NCBI GenBank assembly: GCA_022360315.1 | Contig: JAKSDA010000430.1 | Location: forward strand, 1 to 39,147 | DNA length: 39,147 nucleotides | Direction: 5' to 3' | Source of the DNA: Pseudomonadota bacterium | GTDB lineage: Bacteria; Myxococcota_A; Polyangia; Haliangiales; Haliangiaceae | In this document: positions 1-8,265 of the stretch, one piece after another | Layout: each line of letters opens with the position of its first letter | Position numbering within the stretch: the first letter of the stretch is position 1 | Program-made: the position numbers and the translations under genes | Notes under the pieces: generated by a model | What the model was told of the DNA's origin: nothing | The model's database searches: none | What the model saw: only the letters and a program-made list of their open reading frames with translations

Positions 1-181
1 CTGAACCACCTCGCCGTTCGCCAAGCCCACGTGCATCCCGGCTCAGCCCTTCGGGCTCTGAGCTGGTTGCTGGCGCACGCCGGCACACCGGTCGACCGAA
101 CCGTCAAAAAACGTCGGATCTGCGCTGCCGTCTACAGACTTCGGTCCTTGGCGCGTTCTGCGCGGCGCCAACGATGCGACC

Positions 182-727
182 ATGGTCGTGTTTCATCAGC
201 TCGGAGTGGACGAGGACACGGCCAGGGAACAAGCAAGACTCGGTCACCAACGCATGAGTGGCGACGAAGAAGGCGGATTCTTGTCGTCGATATTGATGCT
301 GAGAAGTGAGTTCAACGCCATCTACGAGCCCGGTCGTCGTCAGCTGCGGGTGATCTGCCACGAGGGGCGCAGTGTCTCGCAGCGTGAGATGAGCGATGCC
401 TGCTTGGTCCACTTTCACAACACCCTCGATCCCGAGCACCTCGCACAGTTTACCCGGCGCGCCAACACCTACGCCAAGGCCATGACGCGCTTGAAAATGC
501 CATTCCAGATCGCCGACCGATTCGGCCCGGACCAGCCCATCGAATCAGTCGCCTACATCTTTGTCAGCGAAGCTGACGCGCGCAAACACTTGCACGAACT
601 CTGGCTACGTGAACTCGAGTGCTGGGCCTTCGTCGATGGCAAAGAGATCCGTCTCGATCTCGATTACCGGCCAGAGCCTCCCTCGCCACCCGACTGGGTT
701 ACAAGCGATCGCGGTGCCAGTGCATAA
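182..727 (+). CDS. hypothetical protein, possibly 5'-truncated
   Basis: This reads as 181 residues of ordinary soluble composition, with no signal peptide, no membrane segment and no motif I recognise. The acidic C-terminal half (DPEHLAQF, PDQPIESVAYIFVSEADARKHLHELW) looks like a folded domain. The same frame stays open back to base 62 and the upstream codons read like protein (STDFGPWRVLRGANDAT), yet that stretch contains no ATG, GTG or TTG in frame. Either translation starts at the ATG at 182, which has no clear ribosome site, or the true 5' end was lost or frameshifted near base 60. It lies beside insertion-sequence debris, which makes damage plausible. No function is proposed. Confidence 0.5.
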   Translation: MVVFHQLGVDEDTAREQARLGHQRMSGDEEGGFLSSILMLRSEFNAIYEPGRRQLRVICHEGRSVSQREMSDACLVHFHNTLDPEHLAQFTRRANTYAKAMTRLKMPFQIADRFGPDQPIESVAYIFVSEADARKHLHELWLRELECWAFVDGKEIRLDLDYRPEPPSPPDWVTSDRGASA

Positions 728-1039
728 CCTAAATCTCAGGAGTCACATTGCCCATCCTAGCGGATACAACAGTATCACCCCGACCCATCGTCACTGTGGA
801 AGATGCCGTCGTGTGCCCGCATTGCAACCGGGAATTCCCCTTGAATACCAATGGATTACAAGGGGCACCGTCCGCTAACCGATAATCCTTCCCGTTCTTG
901 TCGAATATGGGAACGCCCTGCTCCCAGGCTGTTCGCGTGACGCTATCTGCGTCCACACCAGGCTTGAATTGTGACTTGCCCGGCCTTCCATTGGTGTGCA
1001 GTCGCTGGCGGGGACTGATGGGCGGATTGCGGCCACTAA
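728..1039. other. gene-poor debris between the hypothetical gene and the IS
   Basis: Two competing coding readings exist here and neither is complete. On the plus strand an AGGAG at 738-742 precedes a TTG at 748, opening a 45-codon frame (748-885) that contains a single zinc-ribbon-like CPHC motif. On the minus strand, from about 1010 down to 860, the reading GRPGKSQFKPGVDADSV followed by GVPIFDKNGKDYRL resembles the C-terminal segment of RHS/polymorphic-toxin proteins. It is cut off by the IS end on one side and loses similarity on the other. I favour a decayed gene fragment. Confidence 0.3.
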
Positions 1040-1915
1040 GAACCGATCCAAAAACTCATAAGGTCCGCTGAAAGGATATAAGGGCACAGGCCAAGTGGAC
1101 GAGGCCAAGATAGTTCTCGGCTTTTCGTTCCCAACGTATCAGAAGAGCCCGGAAGCGATTGTGCCAGCTGTTTGTTCGTTCAACGACCCATCGGCGTGGC
1201 TTTCCATGAGCAGCACCGAGCATGGCCGGTTCGCCACGTCTCCGTATGTGTGGTTGGATGCGCCGCTTTTTGATAGCTCGCTCGGTGTCTGCATAGTCAT
1301 AGCCCTTGTCCAAACAGAGATGCTCGGGGCGTCTTGGGCCGCGAGGAGCGCGCAAGACAACAGCATCGAGGGCTTGCTCTGCCATCTTCTTGTCATGGAC
1401 GTTCGCGCCCGAGATGACCGCGGCCAGTGGAATGCCAGCAACGTCCGTGACAATGTGTCGTTTACCCCCCAGCTTTCCACGATCCGTTGGGTTTCAGCCC
1501 GTCTTATCCCCCTTTTGGGGCTTTGACAATCGCGCTATCAAGCGAGCACCAGGTCAGATCAAGACCTACGTGCTGATCGTAATAGTGTAAGAGTTTCGCG
1601 ATGATCTTCTCCAAGACACCAGCTTTACACCATGCCTGATAGCGGTGGTGAACTGTCGAGCCTGCGCCAAATTCTCGAGGCAGGGCCTTCCATTGGCATC
1701 CTGTTCGTAATCGGTACAGGATTCCGGCAAAGATTGGGCGATCCGGTAGTCGCGGCCGGCCACCACGTCTACTGGGTGATTTCACGGGCAAAAGCGGCTC
1801 GATCTGTTCCCATAATTTCTCAGGAATTTGTTCGAACTTTGCTTCCATGCAATCCAAGCTAACCACATCAGATCACCTCAGTTCAACCCTACTACTCAGG
1901 TTTTTGGATCGGTTC
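1040..1915 (-). mobile_element. IS5-family insertion sequence (876 bp)
   Basis: The element has 16-bp perfect terminal inverted repeats at 1040-1055 (GAACCGATCCAAAAAC) and 1900-1915. It carries a minus-strand DDE transposase in two frames, the layout and size of IS5-family elements of the IS427 kind. The flanking triplets are TAA (1037-1039) and TTA (1916-1918). IS5-type elements usually duplicate a TNA target, so the unequal triplets suggest one flank has mutated or recombined. The right end abuts the MITE at 1919-2077, whose termini are closely related. Confidence 0.88.
1056..1866 (-). pseudogene. IS5-family DDE transposase, frameshifted and interrupted
   Basis: The N-terminal part (1866 to 1504, 120 aa) has the DUF4096-type helix-turn-helix region and the first catalytic Asp in SLDSAIVKAP. 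The C-terminal part (1385 to 1056 from its first ATG) carries the second Asp region, LCLDKGYD, and the Glu in VVERTNSWHNRFR. The two parts are in different frames. The shift falls in a CCCCAAAAGGGGG run near 1506-1520, the kind of slippery run some IS5 elements use for programmed frameshifting. However, the C-terminal frame read back through TDRGKLGG meets an in-frame TGA just before NPTDRG. A simple one-base slip would therefore not restore a full protein, and I treat it as a pseudogene. Confidence 0.8.
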
Positions 1916-1918
1916 TTA

Positions 1919-2077
1919 GAGCCGGTCCAAAAACCTCGGACCGAGCCAGAGCGACGAGGCGCGCCGCCAGTGGGTGCGCGCGGAGGGGAGAATACTCGTT
2001 GTAATTGACCGACGAGCAAGCCCGCTGGCGGTGATGGATCGGCGCTCTGGCGATGCGGAGAGTTTTTGGACCGGCTC
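1919..2077. mobile_element. MITE related to the adjacent IS (159 bp)
   Basis: The ends are inverted repeats (left GAGCCGGTCCAAAAACCTC, right its near-complement ending at 2077) that differ from the IS termini at only two positions in the shared part. It is bounded by a direct TTA on both sides (1916-1918 and 2078-2080), the TNA target duplication expected of IS5-type transposition. No coding capacity is seen. The interior is also self-complementary (GCCAGAGCG with CGCTCTGGC, CCGCCAG with CTGGCGG), so the whole element can fold into one long hairpin. The right TTA is, on the minus strand, the TAA stop codon of the neighbouring SPFH gene. Confidence 0.8.
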
Positions 2078-3109
2078 TTAGTTGCCCGGCTGGCCAGCGC
2101 CGCTATTGGCGCCCGGTTGCTCCGAGCTGGCCGCATCCCGGTCAGGCGGCGATGGCGGCGCGTCACTATCAGCGTCTTGCGCGGGCGCTGGCATGCCAGC
2201 AGATTGGCTCTGCAGCTTGGCCTGGGCCACTTTTTCCATATAGCGCTTCTCGATCTCGCGCAGGTATTTCTCGTCTTCAACACTCAGGACCTTGCGTTTG
2301 CCATCGGCGACCACTTGCGGTATGCCGGTGCCCTCAGACGTGCTGGGCAACAGAATCGTCGTCTTGTTGGGCGAACTGGCCAGCTTGCGATAGACCTGAA
2401 CGCCGCGCCACTGCAAGTACAGCGGATCGAGAGTCTCGCTGATGATGCGCTGCTTCTTGGCCACCTTGAGCGCCTCGAGCACTCGAATGGCCGCCTCCTT
2501 GCGCGTACTCTCAAGAATGAACGCCTGGCGCTCGAGCTCCTGTTGCTTGGCGTTCTTTTCGTTGATCGCCTGGCTCACCTCCTTGGGAAACTCGAAACTA
2601 CCGATGTCCACGCTCTGGATATCGATCGGTGTGTCCTTGTACTTTTCGAGCAACGCGCGCTCGATTCGCTTGCCGATCACATTGGTCCTGAGCTGAATCC
2701 CAGTGGCCGATACCTTCATCACCTCGCGGCGGACTATGGTGCGCAGCGGCTCCTTGACATTCCACGAGTACCATTCCTTGCTACCCCAATCCTCGACAAT
2801 CTCCTTGACCGTGTTGGGACGGAGCCGAATGCGCGTCGAAACCTCAAACGAAACCTTGAGATCGTCACTCGATAATAGCTCGAACTCCTCGCGATACGTG
2901 TTCTCACGCATGTCGATGTTGATGGTGAACAGACGCCACGACACACTGGTCGAGGCCGGTCCCTGCAACGCCCGACGATACTCCATCTTGCCGAAAATCA
3001 GCGGGACATGGTGAATATACCCCTCGTAGCCCGCCGGCACATCCGGGTTGGTACACGCGGTGGACAGGCCAGCCGAAATCAATGCGGCAATAATAAACTT
3101 CTTGGTCAC
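2078..3109 (-). CDS. SPFH/band 7 domain lipoprotein
   Basis: This 343-residue protein starts at a GTG and opens with a lipoprotein signal (MTKKFIIAALISAGLSTAC, lipobox Cys at residue 19). An SPFH/band-7 domain follows over roughly residues 25-200, then a charged helical segment, and a proline-, serine- and acid-rich tail of about 40 residues. SPFH proteins assemble into membrane-associated oligomers that scaffold proteases or organise membrane domains. The lipobox predicts a lipid anchor outside the cytoplasm, unlike HflK/HflC, which have a transmembrane helix. It lies 12 bases downstream of a paralogous gene on the same strand, so the two are probably cotranscribed and may form a hetero-oligomer. 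Its TAA stop is the target triplet of the adjacent MITE, so a longer ancestral C-terminus is possible. Confidence 0.85.
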   Translation of the reverse strand: MTKKFIIAALISAGLSTACTNPDVPAGYEGYIHHVPLIFGKMEYRRALQGPASTSVSWRLFTINIDMRENTYREEFELLSSDDLKVSFEVSTRIRLRPNTVKEIVEDWGSKEWYSWNVKEPLRTIVRREVMKVSATGIQLRTNVIGKRIERALLEKYKDTPIDIQSVDIGSFEFPKEVSQAINEKNAKQQELERQAFILESTRKEAAIRVLEALKVAKKQRIISETLDPLYLQWRGVQVYRKLASSPNKTTILLPSTSEGTGIPQVVADGKRKVLSVEDEKYLREIEKRYMEKVAQAKLQSQSAGMPAPAQDADSDAPPSPPDRDAASSEQPGANSGAGQPGN

Positions 3110-3121
3110 GGCAAACCTACC

Positions 3122-4000
3122 CTATTTGTCTATGTTGAGAATGAACGGCGCTTTTGCATCGCGGCCAAACGGCACCATCGTGAACGTGGTATTCTGCGAC
3201 CCCGCCAGCTGCTCGATGGCCTCGAGAGCCTCGTATTGCAGAAACATCGGGTCAAGCGTCTTGCGAATGATGCGCTGTGCATCAGAGATACCATCGGCCT
3301 TGGCGACCTCGATCTCGATCTCGCGCTGGGTGATCTCCAGCTCGATGTCCTTGCGCTGGTTTTCCTGTACCGTGACAAACTTCTTGATCACCGACTCCAC
3401 AATGGTCTGCGGGTATTGAATGTTGCCAATATCCACACTGATAAACTCGATAGGCCGCTCAGCATACTCTGCCTGCATCTTTTCCAGAACGTATTGCGCG
3501 ATCTCCAGCGATTGGTTTTTAACCTCGAATGGATCGAGTTTTTGCACTTCCTCGCGAACCGCACGCTGAAACGTCCGCTTGACGTTGTTGTCATACCAAT
3601 CCTCGCCACCGAGCTTCTCGACGATCTCCTTGACCCCGCTCTCGCGCAACTTGATGCGCGCGTGGGCGCGGAATTTGAGCTCGGTACCCTTGCTGGTGCG
3701 AATGCTCATCTCCTCGCTGTAGGTGCGCGGGCGCATATCGATGTTGATAACCCCCTGCCGCCATACCCATCCGGTAGACGTCGGGCCTTTCTGAATGCCC
3801 ACAAAACTGCCCGCCCCAACCAATGGCTTGGAGCGGATATATCCCTCAAACCCCGGTGGAGTGTGGTGGTTGGCGCAGCCGACCTTGGAAAGGCCGGCTA
3901 CTGAGAGAATCGTCAAAACCAAGACCGCCCCGATAACCGGGCCGATCCGGCCTATAATCCTGGTGGCGTTGCCAAAGCCGCCGGTTCCGTTGCCGTTCAC
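3122..4000 (-). CDS. SPFH/band 7 domain membrane protein
   Basis: This 292-residue protein has a GTG start preceded by AGGAGG with eight bases of spacing. One hydrophobic segment lies near residues 17-40 (IGPVIGAVLVLTILSVAG) and ends in KVGCANHH, which could act as a membrane anchor or a weak lipobox. The SPFH domain follows (GFEGYIRSKPL, GVINIDMRPRTYSEEMS, REEVQKLDPFEV, VDIGNIQYPQTIVESV), then a charged helix with ELEITQREIEIEVAKADG. It shares many segments with the next gene (NIDMR, TYxEE, VDIG, TLDPxxLQ), showing an old duplication. It is the first gene of the pair and probably carries the promoter, in the 4001-4319 region shared with the divergent protease gene. Confidence 0.85.
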   Translation of the reverse strand: MNGNGTGGFGNATRIIGRIGPVIGAVLVLTILSVAGLSKVGCANHHTPPGFEGYIRSKPLVGAGSFVGIQKGPTSTGWVWRQGVINIDMRPRTYSEEMSIRTSKGTELKFRAHARIKLRESGVKEIVEKLGGEDWYDNNVKRTFQRAVREEVQKLDPFEVKNQSLEIAQYVLEKMQAEYAERPIEFISVDIGNIQYPQTIVESVIKKFVTVQENQRKDIELEITQREIEIEVAKADGISDAQRIIRKTLDPMFLQYEALEAIEQLAGSQNTTFTMVPFGRDAKAPFILNIDK

Positions 4001-4319
4001 GTGTAGTTCCTCCTGCGTGCAGCTTTGTACCCCGGATCAATGTCTCGTTCTAGCCTGGCCTGGCTCAGCCGCGATTGATGCAAAGTCAAAGCCCTGATGA
4101 ACCCGGATAACGCGTCGCGTCAGCAGTATTGCGGCAAGCGCACGGAGCATCACCGGACCGGCTCTCATTCTGCGGCACATTTCACAGAATAGCCACTCTT
4201 CGGTGGATGGATTCAAGAGCCTGTCCCCCCATTCTGCGGCACAATTGGTAAATGGCCACTACTCTGCACTCCGCTATACGCAGCGTGATACGGCCGTTCT
4301 GAATGTGGAGAACGTCACG
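4001..4319. promoter_or_regulatory. divergent intergenic region with an imperfect direct repeat
   Basis: This gap separates the SPFH pair (minus) from the protease gene (plus), so it should hold both promoters. Two imperfect direct copies of a roughly 31-base unit lie at 4166-4197 and 4230-4260. Both begin CATTCTGCGGCACA and end in GCCACT, with a diverged AT-richer middle and one indel. The spacing of 64 bases is about six helical turns, which suits a pair of operator sites. No clear -35/-10 pair is assigned. The protease ribosome site GGAG is at 4307-4310. Confidence 0.45.
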
Positions 4320-7292
4320 ATGAAGAGGCTCGTATCAATTTCGGCCGCGGCTGCGTTTGCCCTGGCCCTGTCTGCTGGCGCGGCGTCGGCGGTCACTGGA
4401 ACCGGATTCAAGCAAAAATCTTCGCTCGATGTCGCCAGTGGCCCCAGCGCCCGTCCATACGCCGCCGTGACCTGGCATCGCGTCCCACGCTCGGCTTCGC
4501 AGGCGTGGAACGCTTTTCTCGCCCAGGCCGGAGGCACATGGCAAGTCCTGTGGGATTCGGACACCGGCGTGCCCAGTCGAATCTTCGGCAGTGGAATCTC
4601 GGTGCCGGGCAGCGTGGCCTCGCCGGCAATTGCCGAGACCTATGCCCGCTCGTTCCTGGCTCGCCACATCGACCTCCTCGCCCCGGGCAGTCGGGCCGAG
4701 GAGTTTGTCCTGGCCAGCAATCACCTCGATCACCGCGGTATGCGGACTGTCGGCCTGATACAGCACCATCACGGTATGCGCGTGCTCGGTGGCCAGGTCA
4801 GCTTCCGGTTCAAAAACGACCGACTGTCGGTCATCGGCTCCGAGTCCTTACCCCATGTGCGCACAACTCAGCTGTATTCCTCGTTGGATTCAGCTGTTGC
4901 AGAGGACCGCGCGCTGGCCTGGATCGAGACCGAAGCCGCCGGCGCTGGTGTAAGCGCACTCGATGGCCCCTATATCCTGCCTATCATCTCTCGTAGAGAG
5001 GTAACGTATCATACGGTCCTGCGAGTGACAGTAGAAGCCGAGACACCGATTGGGTTGTGGCAGGTGTATGTCGATGCAGCGACCGGGGATGAGATTGCTC
5101 GCCAGCAAATGTTGTTATTTGCCAGTGGCACAGTTCTCTACGACGTGCCCAAGCGCCACCCGCGTTCGATCCGTCACGCCTATCCAGCACAGAACGCCTC
5201 ACTGGTCGTCGACGGCATCTCGAAGACCAGCAACTCCGATGGATTGGTCAACTGGACGGGCGATCGAGCAGTGCAGATCGGTACGACCGTGAAGGGCCCA
5301 CTGGTGCTGGTGGACAATGTTGCCGGCGACGGCACCGAGGTGACCAGGTTGCTCGATATCGAGCCCGGCGGTACGACAACCTGGACCGAAGGCAGCGACG
5401 AAGTGAAGGATGCCCAGCTAACCACGTTCGTCCATGCCAATCTCGCCAAAGAATACAGCCGCCGGTTCGCTCCCAACCTGGAATTCCTCGATGATCCCCT
5501 GCCCGCCAAAGTGAACATGAGTCAAAACTGCAATGCATACTGGGACGGAACCGCCATTCATTTTTTTAGCAGCGACGGCCGGTGTCAGAACACCGGCCGT
5601 CTGGCCGATGTCATCTATCACGAGTTTGGCCACGCCCTGCACACCAATTCCATCATCCCCGGGGTCGGCGATTTTGACGGTGCATTCAGCGAGGGACTAT
5701 CTGATTACCTGGCCGCCACGATAACTGGCGATCCCGGCATGGGGCGGGGCTTTTTCTACGACGACAGCGCTCTGCGCCATCTCGACCCTAGCGACAAGGA
5801 GTACCGCTGGCCCGATGATATCGATTACACCGACATTCACATCACCGGAAAGATCTTTGCCGGTGCCATGTGGGATTTGCGCAAAGAGCTCATCGTCGAG
5901 TACGGCGCTGAGCAGGGTGTGATCCTGGCTGATCAGCTGTTCTATGCCGCGGTGCAGAGGGCGACCAGCATTCCCACGACGTACGTCGAGATCTTGGCCG
6001 CCGACGATAATGACAATGACCTCAGCAACGGTACGCCCAACGAATGCATCATTAACAAGGCCTTTGGATTGCACGGACTGCGCAAGCTCACTGCCGATTT
6101 TACGCCGCTCGGCACCCAATCGACCGACCGCGACGGATACGATATCAGTTTTAGCATACGGGGACTTACCGCTCGTTGCCCCGATGACGAGATAGCCTCG
6201 GCGACATTGCACTGGGGCCGGCGTGTTGCAGGGACCGAGAGCAGCACTCCCAACACCATTCAATTCGAATCTTCGGGGGCCGGTATCGACAGTACATTTT
6301 CCGGCCGCATTCCCGGGCAAGATGCCGGTACCGTGGTGCGCTACAAGCTGGTCGTCGAGCTCAAGGATGGCACGGTGTGGAACTTTCCCACCAATCTGGC
6401 TGACCGGGCCTACGAGTTTTATGTCGGCGACGTGATCGAGCTCTACTGCACCATGTTCAACAGCAATCCATTTGACGAGGATTGGACCCACGGCGTCAGC
6501 CGAGGTGATGCAGCGACTGATGATTGGCAGTGGGCCATACCCGGAGGCGTCCCCAACGGCCAAGATCCCGTTGTATCGTTTACAGGTGATTATGCTCTGG
6601 GCAACAATCTGGACCGCGACATATCCGGTCACTATCCCAAGGACATGACCAATTTCGTCAAGATGCCGGTGATCGACGTCGGCCGGTACTCGGACGTGAG
6701 GTTGCAGTACCGGCGCTGGCTCACAGTCGAGGATGCAAAATACGACCAGGCCACGATCTATGCCGACGACAAAGTAGTCTGGCAAAACCTCGAGACCGAG
6801 TCTGGCATCATTCATCACCTCGATGCAGAATGGGTGTCTCACGATGTGCTGCTCAGTCGTGGAATCTTCGACGGTGACGTGCAAGTGACATTCGAGCTGA
6901 CCACCGACAAGGGATTGGAATTCGGAGGCTGGACCATCGACGACGTGTGCATCGTGGCCCGCCCCGACGCGATTTGCGGCGACCGCAAGGTGGTCGGCGC
7001 CGAAGAATGCGACAACGGAGACGACAATAACAACGACAACCCAAATGCATGTCGTACCAGTTGCCACAAGGCGTTCTGCGGTGACGGCGTCCGGGACAAC
7101 GATGAGGAATGCGACGACGGCAACCTCGATCCCGACGATAATTGCAGCAACTTCTGCACCAGGTTGCCTGGAGCCGACTTCGGAGGGTGTGGCTGCGCGG
7201 TCGGACAGAACAGTCCACCGGCCGCCCCGCTGTGGCTGTTTTTGGCCTTTGTTGCCTTGCTGGCCTGGCAGCGCGGCAGCAAGGGTCGCTAA
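4320..7292 (+). CDS. secreted zinc metalloprotease with MYXO-CTERM-type tail
   Basis: This 990-residue exported protein starts at the ATG at 4320, behind GGAG, with a signal peptide ending near AGAASA (residue 24). A propeptide-like region resembling FTP/PepSY domains precedes the catalytic part. The catalytic core has HEFGH at residues 434-438 and a downstream Glu at 458 in FSEGLSDY, the zinc ligands and general base expected for M4/M36-like metalloproteases. Downstream come beta-rich domains, then two cysteine-rich repeats with CDNGDD and CDDGNLDPDDNC (myxobacterial disulfide repeat, DUF4215 type). The last 35 residues have a short Cys motif (GGCGCAVG), a hydrophobic helix (LWLFLAFVALLAW) and a basic end, as in MYXO-CTERM proteins anchored or released through a myxosortase. 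Which protein it degrades cannot be read from the sequence. Confidence 0.88.
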   Translation: MKRLVSISAAAAFALALSAGAASAVTGTGFKQKSSLDVASGPSARPYAAVTWHRVPRSASQAWNAFLAQAGGTWQVLWDSDTGVPSRIFGSGISVPGSVASPAIAETYARSFLARHIDLLAPGSRAEEFVLASNHLDHRGMRTVGLIQHHHGMRVLGGQVSFRFKNDRLSVIGSESLPHVRTTQLYSSLDSAVAEDRALAWIETEAAGAGVSALDGPYILPIISRREVTYHTVLRVTVEAETPIGLWQVYVDAATGDEIARQQMLLFASGTVLYDVPKRHPRSIRHAYPAQNASLVVDGISKTSNSDGLVNWTGDRAVQIGTTVKGPLVLVDNVAGDGTEVTRLLDIEPGGTTTWTEGSDEVKDAQLTTFVHANLAKEYSRRFAPNLEFLDDPLPAKVNMSQNCNAYWDGTAIHFFSSDGRCQNTGRLADVIYHEFGHALHTNSIIPGVGDFDGAFSEGLSDYLAATITGDPGMGRGFFYDDSALRHLDPSDKEYRWPDDIDYTDIHITGKIFAGAMWDLRKELIVEYGAEQGVILADQLFYAAVQRATSIPTTYVEILAADDNDNDLSNGTPNECIINKAFGLHGLRKLTADFTPLGTQSTDRDGYDISFSIRGLTARCPDDEIASATLHWGRRVAGTESSTPNTIQFESSGAGIDSTFSGRIPGQDAGTVVRYKLVVELKDGTVWNFPTNLADRAYEFYVGDVIELYCTMFNSNPFDEDWTHGVSRGDAATDDWQWAIPGGVPNGQDPVVSFTGDYALGNNLDRDISGHYPKDMTNFVKMPVIDVGRYSDVRLQYRRWLTVEDAKYDQATIYADDKVVWQNLETESGIIHHLDAEWVSHDVLLSRGIFDGDVQVTFELTTDKGLEFGGWTIDDVCIVARPDAICGDRKVVGAEECDNGDDNNNDNPNACRTSCHKAFCGDGVRDNDEECDDGNLDPDDNCSNFCTRLPGADFGGCGCAVGQNSPPAAPLWLFLAFVALLAWQRGSKGR

Positions 7293-7425
7293 GTACCGCC
7301 AAATCGTACCAGGCCATTTCCGATCGCGGCGCGACGACTCCTGGCCTCGAGACCAGGCACCGACCCGGACCTGGCGTGGGCGGTGCCTGCACCACAACCC
7401 AGTGGCAACGCGTTACTATCGCATC

Positions 7426-7953
7426 ATGACTCTATCGATTTACGACATTGCCGTACCGATGTTTGCTGGCGGCCTCGCCGCTCTCAAGGACTATATCAAT
7501 ATGGCCGCCACACATGCGGAGGCCAAAAACATCGACCCGCGTGCCCTACTCGATGCGCGGCTGTATCCAGACATGTACTCGTTCACCCGGCAGATCCAGT
7601 CCGGGACCGACCAGGCCCGCCGCGGTCTCGACCGGCTTGCCGGAAAAGAGCTGGGCCACGTCCCAGACCAAGAGCAGACCTTCGCCGAACTGGCTGCGCG
7701 AGTCGATTCAACCATCAATCACGTGCTGGCCTGCGATCGCTCATCGCTGGAGGGAGCCGAGGATCGGGTGATCAGCATGCCCATCGGTCCCAAAGGGCAT
7801 ACCGACTTCTCTGGCCGCAGTTATCTGCTGACCTTCGCGCTGCCCAACTTCTTCTTTCATGTCGTCACCGTGCACGACATCCTGCGGCACAATGGCGTGG
7901 ACGTGGGCAAGCGCCACTTTCTGTGGCCGTTCATGACCGTCCCCGAGGTCTGA
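7426..7953 (+). CDS. DUF1993 family protein
   Basis: This 175-residue soluble protein begins MTLSIYDIAVPMFAGGLAAL. The four-helix outline, the DARLYPDMYSFTRQIQ segment, the FSGRSYLLTFALPNFFFH segment near the end, and the size all fit the DUF1993 family (related to DinB-like helical bundles). No enzymatic role is established for that family. The ATG at 7426 was chosen because upstream codons in the same frame overlap the protease gene and look non-coding. There is no close partner: the protease ends 133 bases before and the next gene starts 312 bases after, so it is probably transcribed alone. Confidence 0.75.
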   Translation: MTLSIYDIAVPMFAGGLAALKDYINMAATHAEAKNIDPRALLDARLYPDMYSFTRQIQSGTDQARRGLDRLAGKELGHVPDQEQTFAELAARVDSTINHVLACDRSSLEGAEDRVISMPIGPKGHTDFSGRSYLLTFALPNFFFHVVTVHDILRHNGVDVGKRHFLWPFMTVPEV

Positions 7954-8265
7954 CAACCCTTCCCGCCGCTTCGTCTGTCCCCTACAAATCGCGATAAACC
8001 GGCGCAACACTGGTCGCGATCGACCGACCTACACCCTTTCAAGTTGGAAAGGCTCCAACGTGATCGTGCGCGGGCCGACCGCTTCGCGCTCGGGCTATCA
8101 TTTTTGGGCAAAGCTCGGGTCGCGGCAAGAATGCCATTGCACCAGGAATGACACCGCAGCGTCACAGAGCTGCCGATTTCGGAGTGCCACGGTAGCCGTG
8201 CCGGTCTATTGTAGCCATGCTGGAGATTCACCGTGCAGGCCGGTTGGTCATGAAGGAGCCGTCAC
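7954..8265. other. intergenic region containing repeat copy 1
   Basis: No gene is supported here. The main content is the interspersed repeat copy at about 8018-8112, described separately. The deacetylase-like gene at 8266 has a strong AAGGAG at 8253-8258. The intervening 8113-8250 shows no clear hairpin or promoter pair that I can assign. Confidence 0.4.
8018..8112 (+). repeat. interspersed intergenic repeat, copy 1
   Basis: The core at 8062-8105 (beginning GATCGTGCGCGG and ending GGCTATCATTTT) matches 15834-15877 at 40 of 44 positions. Weaker similarity extends upstream through CTACAC and TTGGAAA and downstream through GGGCAAA. In this copy a local stem GTTGGA/TCCAAC sits just upstream of the core, replacing the long terminator stem of copy 2. 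Function is unknown. Confidence 0.7.

Noticed and set aside
2066..3904. Long plus-strand frames across the SPFH pair
   Set aside because: They are antisense to two genes with signal sequences and conserved SPFH motifs and have no ribosome sites.
4206..4260. Sigma54 promoter from CGGCACAATTGG upstream of the protease
   Set aside because: It lacks the required -24 GG and -12 GC dinucleotides at the correct spacing.
5697..7397. 566-codon frame antisense to the protease gene
   Set aside because: It runs opposite to a gene with clear zinc-site, repeat and sorting motifs; its own composition shows no domain and it is an artefact of high GC content.
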